Source: Woeseiaceae bacterium (lineage in GTDB: Bacteria; Pseudomonadota; Gammaproteobacteria; Steroidobacterales; Woeseiaceae). From it: a stretch of DNA of 64,000 bases. The position numbers and the translations under genes were made by a program. This document shows, piece after piece, positions 53,419 through 61,995 of the stretch. The stretch's first letter is position 1, and each line of letters begins with the position of its first letter. Under the pieces are notes generated by a model that saw only the letters and a program-made list of their open reading frames with translations, was not told the origin of the DNA and made no database searches. Location: assembly GCA_021773075.1 (NCBI GenBank), contig JAJFKT010000004.1, forward strand, positions 222,873 to 286,872. Direction: 5' to 3'.

Positions 53419-53935
53419 CCACCTGGCTCGTCATCAAACTGTTTCGTAGATGGGGATTCGCACACGAGACAGTCGTGTGGGTTTTCTGCGGGATGTGCCC
53501 AATCGGCAAAACCTACTAATAACCAGGTTGTCGGAGGGGCCCCGAAAAAATCCCGCACCGGTGATGTTAAGGAAAAAAAGTAGCTAGCGCATGAGGCACT
53601 AACTGCTTGATTTAACTTGGTGTTTAGTGCGCGCCCGGAAGGATTCGAACCTCCGACCACCGGGTTCGAAGTTAGCTGGCTAGTCAGTAAGTAATTCTAA
53701 TCATTAAAGAGTTGTTGGGGCGCTCGTTGCACTAGTTGCTCGACAATGCACAACGAAGCACGACTCAATCACGCAAATCTCACGCAGACACTCGTTGATT
53801 CAAAAGGGCGCGTCCATGCCCCAAGTATTATTTGGTCCCGTATTTGATCTATTCAGAATGTATTGCGATTTATTCGGTTCGACCCCTAATCCACTAATCC
53901 AAGGTACCTCGCACAAAGGTACTCCCGAACAGGCC
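53419..53935. other. Non-coding stretch with tRNA fragment
   Basis: These 517 bases separate convergent genes. Apart from the tRNA 3' fragment at 53631-53661, no gene or strong hairpin was seen. A tRNA piece here may mark a past integration event. Confidence 0.5.
53631..53661 (-). pseudogene. tRNA 3' fragment (T-arm and acceptor end)
   Basis: Read on the reverse strand, this piece has a T-arm with stem GGAGG/CCTTC and loop TTCGAAT at 53638-53654. The 3' acceptor strand CGGGCGC is at 53631-53637. No CCA is encoded and no matching 5' strand GCGCCCG or anticodon arm is present where a full tRNA would need it. The sequence is like the 3' end of Arg-type tRNAs. Such pieces are typical copies left at att sites by integrating elements. 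Confidence 0.6.
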
Positions 53936-54457
53936 TCACTGCCACGTTCCATCGTCGTTGACTTCTGGTAGCCCTTCCAGGCTTGCGAGTTCCTGCATTG
54001 CAACGATGAAGCTGGACTCTGAGCGCGTAAAAGAAATGCCCAACTCGTAAAATCGGTGAAGACTGCGTCGCATATTGTCACGAATCTCATTTCTGCAGAT
54101 CTCAGGTGGCACCAGACCTTCCACGCACTGGAACCAGTCGTTATTAAGCTCAGTAAGTCGCGCGTACATCCAAAACTCATAGCGCCGCTTCTCTTCTCCT
54201 GTCAGGATCTCTGACCATCCAAGCGTTTCTGGAAAATCCTCGAACTCCTCTTTAAGCTTGACATCGATCGGTATCAAATCGCCACCATTAGCGAAACTTG
54301 CCAAGAGCTCAATATTGGTCGTAGCGCGCTCCATGGATATTTGCGCTCGCATTAAGTCTGAGTTTTGGTGAACTTCGTACACCAATAGAATCAATCCGAC
54401 CAATACACCGAAGTTCGCACCGAGAGAGAGCGACCGATTCAATTTGTCGTTATTCAT
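53936..54457 (-). CDS. Hypothetical single-pass membrane protein
   Basis: The 173-residue protein has one membrane helix near the start (FGVLVGLILLVYEVHQN, about 15-31), followed by a soluble helical region with two cysteines. The opening LGANFGVLVGLILLVYEVHQNSDLMRAQ is a pattern I have seen in uncharacterised bacterial proteins, but no function is known. The ATG at 54457 (MNNDKLNRS) fits the helix position better than the upstream frame to 54532. It is downstream of the cytochrome cluster on the same strand, 150 bases away. Confidence 0.65.
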   Translation of the reverse strand: MNNDKLNRSLSLGANFGVLVGLILLVYEVHQNSDLMRAQISMERATTNIELLASFANGGDLIPIDVKLKEEFEDFPETLGWSEILTGEEKRRYEFWMYARLTELNNDWFQCVEGLVPPEICRNEIRDNMRRSLHRFYELGISFTRSESSFIVAMQELASLEGLPEVNDDGTWQ

Positions 54458-54607
54458 GGCTACTCCGCAGCATGGCCGTACGATGATATCCAGTAGAGGT
54501 TTAGATGTCCGCATTGGCTCATTGGCCGTCATTCACAACTATATTGCTCGAATGAACGCGAGCAAAGATCCCGCGATATTCAATCGGTAAATAGAATCTC
54601 TCCTCAA

Positions 54608-55090
54608 TTAGTCTCGATAGTTGCTGAATACATAGTTCGTCGATTCGGTCGACGTATGACAAGCGAAACAGGCCGCAACAACATCCTGATCGATGCGCTC
54701 CGTTTTGCTATTGCCGACGAAAGAGCCATATCCCCAACCACCTGTTTCTGAGAACTGTTTACTGTCGTACTGCATGACGTCAATTCGTTTGCGGTCCGCC
54801 TCAACGATCACGTTTTCACTTTCGACGTAGTCGAGAAGATCAAATACGAAGACAGCTCCAGCTTCGTAGCGACCATCGATCAAACCGTCCATTGCTTTGG
54901 GATTGGCGTAGATATGGTGTATGCCACCAAAGGGGTCTTCCAGCGGGTGACCTGGTTGAATGATCATTGACTTAGTGTGCTGCCACGAACGGTAGTCCGA
55001 CGGGTAGTCGACACTGTGAGAATTCGCTACCACTGCCAGCCCGTAGGTGGTGACAAGTAACACGATGATTGCTCGACAAGGTATACGCAT
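54608..55090 (-). CDS. Cytochrome P460-family protein
   Basis: The 160-residue protein has a leader (CRAIIVLLVTTYGLAVVA) and a C-terminal haem site CFACH at about 140-144. The body has HHIYANPKAMDGLI, GAVFVFDLLDYVE and GGWGYGSF, matching the P460 fold. Family members oxidise hydroxylamine or bind nitric oxide, with a Lys linked to the haem. The Lys cannot be confirmed here. It is the last of four cytochrome genes on this strand, 2 bases after the previous one. Confidence 0.82.
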   Translation of the reverse strand: MRIPCRAIIVLLVTTYGLAVVANSHSVDYPSDYRSWQHTKSMIIQPGHPLEDPFGGIHHIYANPKAMDGLIDGRYEAGAVFVFDLLDYVESENVIVEADRKRIDVMQYDSKQFSETGGWGYGSFVGNSKTERIDQDVVAACFACHTSTESTNYVFSNYRD

Positions 55091-55092
55091 CT

Positions 55093-55827
55093 CTAGTTCT
55101 CCTTTGCACTATGCATTGTTGCGGCCCCATATGAACGAACGACGTCCGCGCTCATGGGACCAAATTTATTTATGGCGATGACGTAGTTGGCCAACGTTTC
55201 CAATTCCTCAGGTGGCAATGATCGGTAACTCGGCATGCTGACCTCCTCTCGTTCAAAAAAGAATTCTGCGATCTTTCCCGTAAACGGTTTTTCGACGATG
55301 CTCGAATCAAGTCCGTTCATAATCCACTGACGTACCGAATCTAGGTCTGCGCTTCTTGTAAGTGCCCTAAAGTCATTGCCGAAATAGCCCGGCACATAAC
55401 CTTTAAGAGACTTGGCATTTGCAAATCCGCCTTGCCCCAGCGGTCCGTGACATTGGAAACAGTGGTACTCACGCGCCAGCGCTTCCCCGTTTATTAACAA
55501 ACCGCCCTTTCCATCTTCTACACGGCTATCAAAGCTTCGGCGAAGTCGAACTACCTCGAAGTAGGACAATACGTCAGAACAGTCAACACTGTAGTCTGGG
55601 TGCGCGCTCTGGTTGTTTACGTCCGAACATGCTTCGTCGTTTGCGTCCAGCAACGGCTTGTCAGGATATCCGTGGCAATCGACACAACCGCGAATGCCGG
55701 CGTAGGCGGCACCCCTTGCGACTGGTGCAGATTCGGGAGCCAAGTGGGGTCTCGCCCACACTCCGAGCGCGAACACTATTCCGACGCAAATGACTAGAAT
55801 GAAAACTGTCAACAGTCTTCCGTTCAT
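55093..55827 (-). CDS. Membrane-anchored dihaem cytochrome c
   Basis: The 244-residue protein has an N-terminal membrane helix (LLTVFILVICVGIVFALGVW). It has two haem attachment sites, CVDCH at 48-52 and CFQCH at 123-127. A Met-bearing SMPSYRSLPPEELETLANYVIAI segment near 195-220 is a likely distal ligand and C-terminal helix of the second cytochrome domain. It would accept electrons in the periplasm and could serve the P460-type proteins encoded around it. It lies 24 bases after one and 2 bases before another. Confidence 0.88.
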   Translation of the reverse strand: MNGRLLTVFILVICVGIVFALGVWARPHLAPESAPVARGAAYAGIRGCVDCHGYPDKPLLDANDEACSDVNNQSAHPDYSVDCSDVLSYFEVVRLRRSFDSRVEDGKGGLLINGEALAREYHCFQCHGPLGQGGFANAKSLKGYVPGYFGNDFRALTRSADLDSVRQWIMNGLDSSIVEKPFTGKIAEFFFEREEVSMPSYRSLPPEELETLANYVIAINKFGPMSADVVRSYGAATMHSAKEN

Positions 55828-55851
55828 ATCGTGCGTTCGCCTAGAAAGATC

Positions 55852-56430
55852 TCACTCCGAAAGAACCGGATATCCGGACAAATAGATCCAATCATCGTTG
55901 CGTGCCGGTATGTGGCAACCGATACACTCGGTCTTGTAATTCTGCGTCACTGCATTCTCGGCATCACTGGCATCGAACAGAGCCCATCCCCAACCGTCGC
56001 CCCACAATGGGTTCGAATCGAATCGCTCTTTCGTGTCCTTGATCATGACGAACCAGCCCTCGACTTCCACACCTCGACTAACCGTGCCTGTTGTCATTTG
56101 GGCCGTTTCTGCTCGTAACAATTCTTTGACTAAAACAGCTCCATCTGGAAACGAGCCATTCTCGCGAAAGTATTCGGCCACACCCGGTTGGGTGTAGACA
56201 TTGTGGAGACCGGCTGCACCGTGCCCGCTGGCAGCGCTGACCTGTTCGACGTCTTTTTCTGCGATCGACCAGGTTCCCAAGAATATCCACTCAGCTCGAA
56301 AATTCACGGGTAATGTAATGTTGCCTTGACGATCGACGAGCGTATCGTAGGTCGATTCAAACGACTCATCGGCAACAGAAACAGCACATAACGTAAACGC
56401 TATCAATGCCACAAGAAACTTCAAAATCAT
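55852..56430 (-). CDS. Cytochrome P460-family protein
   Basis: The 192-residue protein has a signal peptide (MILKFLVALIAFTLCAVSVA) and a haem site CIGCH at about 172-176. The body includes INLPVNFRAEWIFLGTWSI-like strands, HNVYTQPGVAEYFRENGSFPDGAVLVKELL and GDGWGWALFD. These landmarks are shared with the genes on both sides, so the three are paralogues. Oxidation of a small nitrogen compound is a possible role. It is 50 bases from the first P460-like gene. Confidence 0.83.
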   Translation of the reverse strand: MILKFLVALIAFTLCAVSVADESFESTYDTLVDRQGNITLPVNFRAEWIFLGTWSIAEKDVEQVSAASGHGAAGLHNVYTQPGVAEYFRENGSFPDGAVLVKELLRAETAQMTTGTVSRGVEVEGWFVMIKDTKERFDSNPLWGDGWGWALFDASDAENAVTQNYKTECIGCHIPARNDDWIYLSGYPVLSE

Positions 56431-56480
56431 GTTCTTCCCCTATGCCCTCAAACGAGCGAGCCGTCCTTGGCTCGCAACTA

Positions 56481-57101
56481 CTATTTACCACCGGTACCTG
56501 CAGCAGCCTCTCCAGCGCCTTTGGCGGCCTGAAGAATCGAATAGTACTGCGTGAACACCATGTCCTCGGCCGCAGCCGCCGTATGACATGCCGCACATGC
56601 CGCTGCCGGCATAGCTGATGTCGTGTCGTCATACGGCTCGTCATGGTGTCCAAACGTGTAATACGCCCAGCCGCCGGAGTCCTTCGAGTACCGCTTAGAA
56701 TCCTTGTGTGCGATCTCGAAGCCCTGCAGTTTTCCGTTGAAGAAACCAATGCCACTGGTCGCACTGGTATCGCCGACCAGTGTCAACTCTTTCGCAAACA
56801 TTGTGCCTTCACGAAACTTGCCGGTCTTCTTGTAGTGATCCCAACTCTTTGGGTCGATGTAAACACTGTGAAACTCCGGGAACGCTGCCACCCCACCGTT
56901 GAGAGAATTTGGCGTCAACGGGCTGCCAACAAATACCCACTCCCGCCATCCGGCTGGACGAATCAATTCGCCGTCCTTGTTAAAGGCAGCTTCATACTCT
57001 TCGTGTGCATCTGCTTGTACTGTTTCGGTAAGCGAGAATGCGAATGCAGCCACTATCGTGGCTACTGTCACCATTCCCACTGATCTGCTTGCTTTGGTCA
57101 T
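56481..57101 (-). CDS. Cytochrome P460-family protein
   Basis: The 206-residue protein has a signal peptide (VGMVTVATIVAAFAFSLTETVQA). Its haem site CAACH lies at about 168-172, after EFHSVYIDPKSWDHYKKTGKFREGTMFAKEL and GGWAYYTFGHHDEPYDD. The C-terminus is Gly/Ala-rich. It heads the reverse-strand cytochrome operon and is divergent from the two-component system at 57308. The intergenic region has three GTTAAC sites that could be regulator targets. Confidence 0.85.
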   Translation of the reverse strand: MTKASRSVGMVTVATIVAAFAFSLTETVQADAHEEYEAAFNKDGELIRPAGWREWVFVGSPLTPNSLNGGVAAFPEFHSVYIDPKSWDHYKKTGKFREGTMFAKELTLVGDTSATSGIGFFNGKLQGFEIAHKDSKRYSKDSGGWAYYTFGHHDEPYDDTTSAMPAAACAACHTAAAAEDMVFTQYYSILQAAKGAGEAAAGTGGK

Positions 57102-57307
57102 GACCTATCTCCTATGAACGAACTTTTATGTGCAAGTGACTTTTTAGCAGTTTCGGCAGTTAACGTGGTTTCACTGCGAGGGGAGATTTGTTAGGCGTGT
57201 TACAGCGCCGCACTCAGGTTGATTTCTGATCTGTAAGAAATGTTAACGATGTTAACCGGCCGGCCTATCCACTGATCGCTGTGCGATACTGGCTGAGGTG
57301 AAAACCT
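57102..57307. promoter_or_regulatory. Divergent control region with three GTTAAC sites
   Basis: This 206-base region holds TGTTAAC twice in direct orientation (57241-57247 and 57250-57256, 9-base period) and GTTAAC at 57159-57164. The two-component regulator gene is in the adjacent operon; OmpR-type regulators often bind direct repeats. CCGGCCGG lies next to the pair. No other gene seen. Confidence 0.4.
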
Positions 57308-59188
57308 ATGACTCGATCCACAAGAAATAGCCTGTGGCTCAGGCAAACTGCGTATACCGTCATCGTCTTCGCGCTGGTGGCCGTTGCGTTCACGAGCCTG
57401 GAAATCGTGTCCTCTTACAAAAGCGAACGGAGCCGATTCCAGGAGCTCGGCAACGAACTCATCGATGCCTTCTACAACGCTGCCGCGCGGGCGGCATTTC
57501 ATGTCGACCGCCTTCAAGCAGAGTCCGTCATCGAAGGAATGATGCGATTCGAGGAGCTACAATACGTCAGCATTACGACGGACCTCGACACAGTGCTGGC
57601 TCGTCGAACCCGACAGTTTGAGGACTCCTCTGGTGCGAGCGCCTTGGCCATCCGGCTATTTGCCGATATTACGACCTACCAACGTGACCTAACAGTTGAT
57701 CGATCCGACTATGTCGTTGGCGAACAACGTGAGCACAATGACGGATTGGTTATAGTCGGAAAGTTTGAAATCCGTGCGGACCCGGGCGTTATCGGGCAGA
57801 CCTTTGCTGACGTCATTAAAGCTCGCATTGTCTATCTTCTTATAGAATTCTTGTTGTTGGCCAGTGCACTTGCCTATATTTTCTATAGAACAACGACAAG
57901 ACCATTGATGGATGTAGCCGAGCAGCTACGCGGACTGGACTTGCGCGATACGAAAATGGTTGGGCTAACGAACCTGCGAGCACACCGGGATGACGAACTC
58001 GGCCTGGTAATTGATCGCATAAACGATCTGTTTCGACGTATCGAGGAACAACAAACTGACCTCATTCACCGTGAGAAAATTGGTGCATTGGGGTCGATGC
58101 TCGCCGAAGTTGCACACGAGCTCAATAATCCATTGGCAGTCGTATCCGCACAGGCAGAATTACTTGCCGAAACTGCCAGCGACGACAGAACTCGAGAGCG
58201 TGCTTATAAAATTCTAAACCCTGCAAAGAGGTGCGCCGATATCGTTCGCAAGTTTTTATCGTTGGCGCGACAACGGAAAATCGAGAAGACAGTACTCGAC
58301 GTTCAGAGCCTTGTCACCGAGTCACTCGAGATGCTCGGCTACCAACTCGCCAAACGAAATGTCATGGTCAAAACTGATATAGCGCCCGACACGCCCAAAA
58401 TCTGGGGCGACGGTTCACAATTGAGTCAGGTCCTGATTAATATCGTTGTAAACGCCCAACAATCACTCAGCAGCTCAGATCTCGCCAGAAACATACACAT
58501 TCGCGCATACTCCGATGCAAACAGCGAGAAGGTCACAATTTCGATTGCCGACAATGGACCGGGAATTCCTGCCAATATTCGTAACAAGATTTTCGATCAT
58601 TTCTTCACGACCAAGCCCGAGGGTCGAGGCACGGGCCTTGGCCTTGCATTTTGTAAGTCGATTATCGAAGCGCATGGCGGTTCTATCGCAGCGGCGGACG
58701 TAGAACCAACAGGTGCCATGTTTGTCATCGAATTGCCAAGCACGAACCGCGAGAGTGAAGATGTGTCAATTCTGGCTCGCACTCAAAAAAGCCTCAGCAA
58801 CCTGCGGGTACTGGTTGTAGACGACGATGAGCCACTCGCCACCAGCATTGCCGAGGTGCTGACACAGTACGGGCACTCGCCTACCACAGCATTTAGCGCG
58901 GAACAGGCCATCGTACGATTAGAACGCTCTGAGTTTGATGTCATTCTGGCTGATGTGCACATGCCGGAAACCGACGGCATGGAGTTCTATCGCCGAGCCA
59001 TCTCGATGGATAAAGCACTCACCGAAAAGTTCGTATTTGTTACGGGAGACGCATTGGATCCAAGACTCATCGACTTTTTCGAAGAACAACACCGGCCGTA
59101 CATCAACAAGCCCTTCGAACTTCAGGAGCTTGTTGCTATCGTAGAAAACGTGCTCTACAAACCGAAGGAGAGTGCCAGTGTCAAGTAA
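57308..59188 (+). CDS. Hybrid sensor histidine kinase with C-terminal receiver
   Basis: The 626-residue protein has two membrane helices (about 15-35 and 174-194) around a periplasmic sensor domain, then a HAMP region (about 195-250). The HisKA site is MLAEVAHELNNPLAVV with His270. The ATPase domain has NIVVNAQQSL, ADNGPGIP and GRGTGLGLAF. A receiver domain (about 500-620) has VLVVDDDEPLATSI and ILADVHMPETDG. It would sense a periplasmic cue and pass phosphate to the next gene's product. It is divergent from the cytochrome operon, a likely target. Confidence 0.93.
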   Translation: MTRSTRNSLWLRQTAYTVIVFALVAVAFTSLEIVSSYKSERSRFQELGNELIDAFYNAAARAAFHVDRLQAESVIEGMMRFEELQYVSITTDLDTVLARRTRQFEDSSGASALAIRLFADITTYQRDLTVDRSDYVVGEQREHNDGLVIVGKFEIRADPGVIGQTFADVIKARIVYLLIEFLLLASALAYIFYRTTTRPLMDVAEQLRGLDLRDTKMVGLTNLRAHRDDELGLVIDRINDLFRRIEEQQTDLIHREKIGALGSMLAEVAHELNNPLAVVSAQAELLAETASDDRTRERAYKILNPAKRCADIVRKFLSLARQRKIEKTVLDVQSLVTESLEMLGYQLAKRNVMVKTDIAPDTPKIWGDGSQLSQVLINIVVNAQQSLSSSDLARNIHIRAYSDANSEKVTISIADNGPGIPANIRNKIFDHFFTTKPEGRGTGLGLAFCKSIIEAHGGSIAAADVEPTGAMFVIELPSTNRESEDVSILARTQKSLSNLRVLVVDDDEPLATSIAEVLTQYGHSPTTAFSAEQAIVRLERSEFDVILADVHMPETDGMEFYRRAISMDKALTEKFVFVTGDALDPRLIDFFEEQHRPYINKPFELQELVAIVENVLYKPKESASVK

Positions 59189-59885
59189 GAGGCACATTGT
59201 CGTAGTGGATGACGATCCGGAAATCCTCGATGCAGTTGGTGAGTATCTTGAGCTAAGACGTTTTCGCGTATCGCTGGCAGCCGATGGAAATGAGATGCAG
59301 GAAATCATGCGCCGCGACCCGGCGGATCTGATACTGCTCGATGTTGGCCTTCCGGGTACTGACGGTATTCAGCTCGCGCAACAGATAAAAGCCGAATATC
59401 AATGTGGAATCATCATGGTAACGGGGCACGGGGACCCTGAGGACCGTGTATTGGGTCTTGAAATGGGTGCGGATGATTACGTAGTAAAGCCGTTTAACTT
59501 TCGTGAGTTGCTTGCGCGAATCAACAGCGTGTTGAGACGCGTGAACGCGAACCCAAGCCAGTCCCAAGAAGGTGGAATCGTCAGTTTCGGAAAGTGGCAC
59601 TTTGACACATTAAAACGTTCATTAACGAGTGACGAAGGCAGTAGCCCTGAACTCTCCGCGGGCGAGCTCGACATTCTGGCCGTGCTCGCTGAAAATCCGA
59701 ATTCCCCCGTATCACGTCATACGTTGCTGGAAGAATCGTCACATCGTGACTGGAGCCCACTCGACCGAAGCATCGACGTACGAATTACACGACTAAGAAA
59801 GAAACTCGAACAAGATCCGACGAAGCCGAAGCTAATCAGAACCGCAAGAAACATCGGCTACATCTTGCGGACTAAGACGTCCTAG
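59178..59885 (+). CDS. OmpR-family response regulator
   Basis: The 235-residue protein has a receiver domain (phosphoacceptor Asp55 in LILLDVGLPG, and VVKPFNFRELLARI). A winged-helix output domain includes LSAGELDILAVLAENPNSPVSRHTLLE and SIDVRITRLRKKLEQDPTKPKLIRTARNIGYIL. It starts with GTG at 59178, 8 bases after AAGGAG. The start overlaps the end of the kinase gene by 11 bases, so the two are coupled. It may bind the GTTAAC repeats upstream of the kinase. Confidence 0.94.
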   Translation: MSSKRHIVVVDDDPEILDAVGEYLELRRFRVSLAADGNEMQEIMRRDPADLILLDVGLPGTDGIQLAQQIKAEYQCGIIMVTGHGDPEDRVLGLEMGADDYVVKPFNFRELLARINSVLRRVNANPSQSQEGGIVSFGKWHFDTLKRSLTSDEGSSPELSAGELDILAVLAENPNSPVSRHTLLEESSHRDWSPLDRSIDVRITRLRKKLEQDPTKPKLIRTARNIGYILRTKTS

Positions 59886-59895
59886 GGCCCGGCGG

Positions 59896-61083
59896 ATGTG
59901 CGAATTGAATCGATACTTGACACTTGTTGGCGTGCTACTAGCTGCCGCACCTGCGTTTGGGCAGCAATCCGATTTGCCGAATTCAGCTAGTATTGATGAA
60001 GTGATTGTCACTGCGCAGCGCAGAGAACAAAATGCGCAAGAGGTCGGCGCATCGATAAGCGCGATCAAGGGCCGCCGCTTCCAAGAATTATCGTTTCGAA
60101 CCGTCGCCGACCTGTCCGAGCAGATACCGAACCTTACCTTTGCGACGCCAGCGGGTGAATCTACCAATCTGGCATTGTCGATTCGTGGCATCGGACTGAA
60201 TGACCTCAGTGACACAAACGAGGGACCGGTAGCTGTCTACGTCGACGACGTATACTTTGGGACACTCACTGCACAGGCTGGCCAATTGTTCGACTTGAAG
60301 CGAGTCGAGGTCGTGCGCGGGCCTCAAGGCACACTATACGGTCGCAACGCAACCGGCGGCCTTATTCACTTCGTCACTGAGTCGCCCGGGAAAGAGCTTA
60401 CTGGCTACGCAGAAGTCGTCGCTGGAAACGACAATCGTCCCACGCTTTACAAAGCACGCGGCTTACTCACAGCTTCGGGCGAACGATGCTCAGATCGACA
60501 AATCGTCGCCCGCGAGTGCTTCGACGGATTCGGTTATCGTGATCCGGTTAGCGACCCTCACAGCGTTGAACTGTTCCCCGATATTATCGGACCACGCCAG
60601 GAGATCGACAACGCGGGGGGTAGCATCACGGTCAATTGGAAAAAGGACGAGCTATCGTTCCATTCAATAACCGCCGCATCTTCTGTTGACAAGGTCGACT
60701 GGGATGGCGCTTTTGCCAACCCGAATGATCTGTTCCAAAGCGGACAGCTACTAGATGCTGAGCAGTTCTCCCAGGAGCTGCGTACGACATTTTCCGCCGA
60801 TGGTAGCGACTACGTTGCCGGGCTGTTCTATTTCGCCGACAACAAGAAGGGCTCCATCCCGTTCAATTCGCCTTCCGACTACGATACGCGTTTCGATCAG
60901 GATACCGACGCTTACGCGGCGTTTGTCCATGGCGAGCGGCGCCTGTCAGGTGAAAAATTAGAACTCGCATTGTTCGGCCGCAACCTTACTGACGAAGAAA
61001 AGATTGTCGAAGGCTTTGATATTTTCGATACACAGATGTTGATCTACAACCATGCTCGTATATACGGAGTCAGTCTTGTTTAA
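59896..61083 (+). CDS. TonB-dependent receptor lacking most of its barrel
   Basis: The 395-residue protein is far shorter than usual receptors (700-900). It has a signal peptide (YLTLVGVLLAAAPAFGQ), a complete plug with IDEVIVTAQRREQNAQEV and VEVVRGPQGTLYGRNATGG, and the first barrel strands to about residue 330. It then jumps to the last strands (ELALFGRNLTDEEK ... RIYGVSLV). The missing part is in frame, so the gene is still open. A transport pore of this size is unlikely; it may be a relic or a signalling plug. The binding protein gene overlaps its 3' end. Confidence 0.85.
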   Translation: MCELNRYLTLVGVLLAAAPAFGQQSDLPNSASIDEVIVTAQRREQNAQEVGASISAIKGRRFQELSFRTVADLSEQIPNLTFATPAGESTNLALSIRGIGLNDLSDTNEGPVAVYVDDVYFGTLTAQAGQLFDLKRVEVVRGPQGTLYGRNATGGLIHFVTESPGKELTGYAEVVAGNDNRPTLYKARGLLTASGERCSDRQIVARECFDGFGYRDPVSDPHSVELFPDIIGPRQEIDNAGGSITVNWKKDELSFHSITAASSVDKVDWDGAFANPNDLFQSGQLLDAEQFSQELRTTFSADGSDYVAGLFYFADNKKGSIPFNSPSDYDTRFDQDTDAYAAFVHGERRLSGEKLELALFGRNLTDEEKIVEGFDIFDTQMLIYNHARIYGVSLV

Positions 61084-61891
61084 AGGCACTAGATACGAAC
61101 GCGTACATCGTCTGACAGCCGCCGCCACCGCTTGCCTGTGGCTGGCTAGTCCGACCGCTGCAGAAGAGCGCGTCGCCTACTTCGTCCTGGCGGACACTGT
61201 CGAGCCAATCATGATTGTGCGTGACGGCAATCCGATGGCCGGCGGAATAATGACCGAGATCGTCAAACTGGTGTTCGAGGATTCGGACTACGTAATTGAA
61301 CCCAAGGTCTTGCCCTGGAAACGTATGCGCGCAGAATTGGTACAAAACGAGAACTGGATTATGCACGGGATTCCGGATTCGTTTAATGATGACGTTGACT
61401 ACGAATTGTCGGAACTACCCATTTTTCCGTTCAACCACGTAGCGGTAACGATGAAAGATAGCGGAATTACCATCAAAGATTTCGACGACCTGAACGATCG
61501 TTCACTGATCTTAATTGAGAACTTTCACTATGCGAGGCTTGACGACTACCTTGCTGAATCGAGCGACGATAGTAATATTGACGTCCTGCGCTCATTTTCC
61601 CCAAGCGGTTCTCTTGACATGCTCCGACACGGGCGCGGCGACGTCGTCATCGAATGGCAAGCGAGAGTTATTTACAACTTGAAGGCCGCTGGTCTTGACT
61701 TCGATAACGTAGAATTCCACGACGCGACGAGTATCGTTCCAACAGAAAACGTTTATCTGGCGTTCAGTGCAAAGCAATCGGACGAATTTCGCGACTTTGT
61801 AAATGTCCGAATCAGAGTACTCACGGACAGCGGCCAACTGGTTGAACTTGTACAGAAATACTACCACCCAGCCACGCCGCCGAAATTCTGA
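61052..61891 (+). CDS. Periplasmic solute-binding protein (SBP_bac_3-like)
   Basis: The 279-residue protein has a leader ending ACLWLASPTAAEE (cut near residue 37) and a substrate-binding fold of the extracellular solute-binding family 3. GGIMTEIVKLVFEDSDYVIEPKVLPWKRMRAELVQNE is the typical opening and LVELVQKYY the closing helix. It may bind amino-acid-like solutes. The ATG at 61052 lies inside the receptor gene; a TTG at 61076 with CGGAG before it is an alternative start. No ABC permease is encoded next to it, so it may serve a sensor rather than a transporter. Confidence 0.78.
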   Translation: MLVYTESVLFKGTRYERVHRLTAAATACLWLASPTAAEERVAYFVLADTVEPIMIVRDGNPMAGGIMTEIVKLVFEDSDYVIEPKVLPWKRMRAELVQNENWIMHGIPDSFNDDVDYELSELPIFPFNHVAVTMKDSGITIKDFDDLNDRSLILIENFHYARLDDYLAESSDDSNIDVLRSFSPSGSLDMLRHGRGDVVIEWQARVIYNLKAAGLDFDNVEFHDATSIVPTENVYLAFSAKQSDEFRDFVNVRIRVLTDSGQLVELVQKYYHPATPPKF

Positions 61892-61995
61892 AACGCGGGC
61901 TTCGCTGACGATGTAAGTCATAAAAATGCGTGAGTATCACGTATGCTCGAGATGTCCAAAGTTATTTCGCTGGTTCAGAGAGGTGGTTACCCAGT

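Noticed and set aside
53403..53660. Reverse frame starting MVGGSNPSGRA
   Set aside because: This start is the usual chance translation of a tRNA T-arm and acceptor end; it is not a protein gene.
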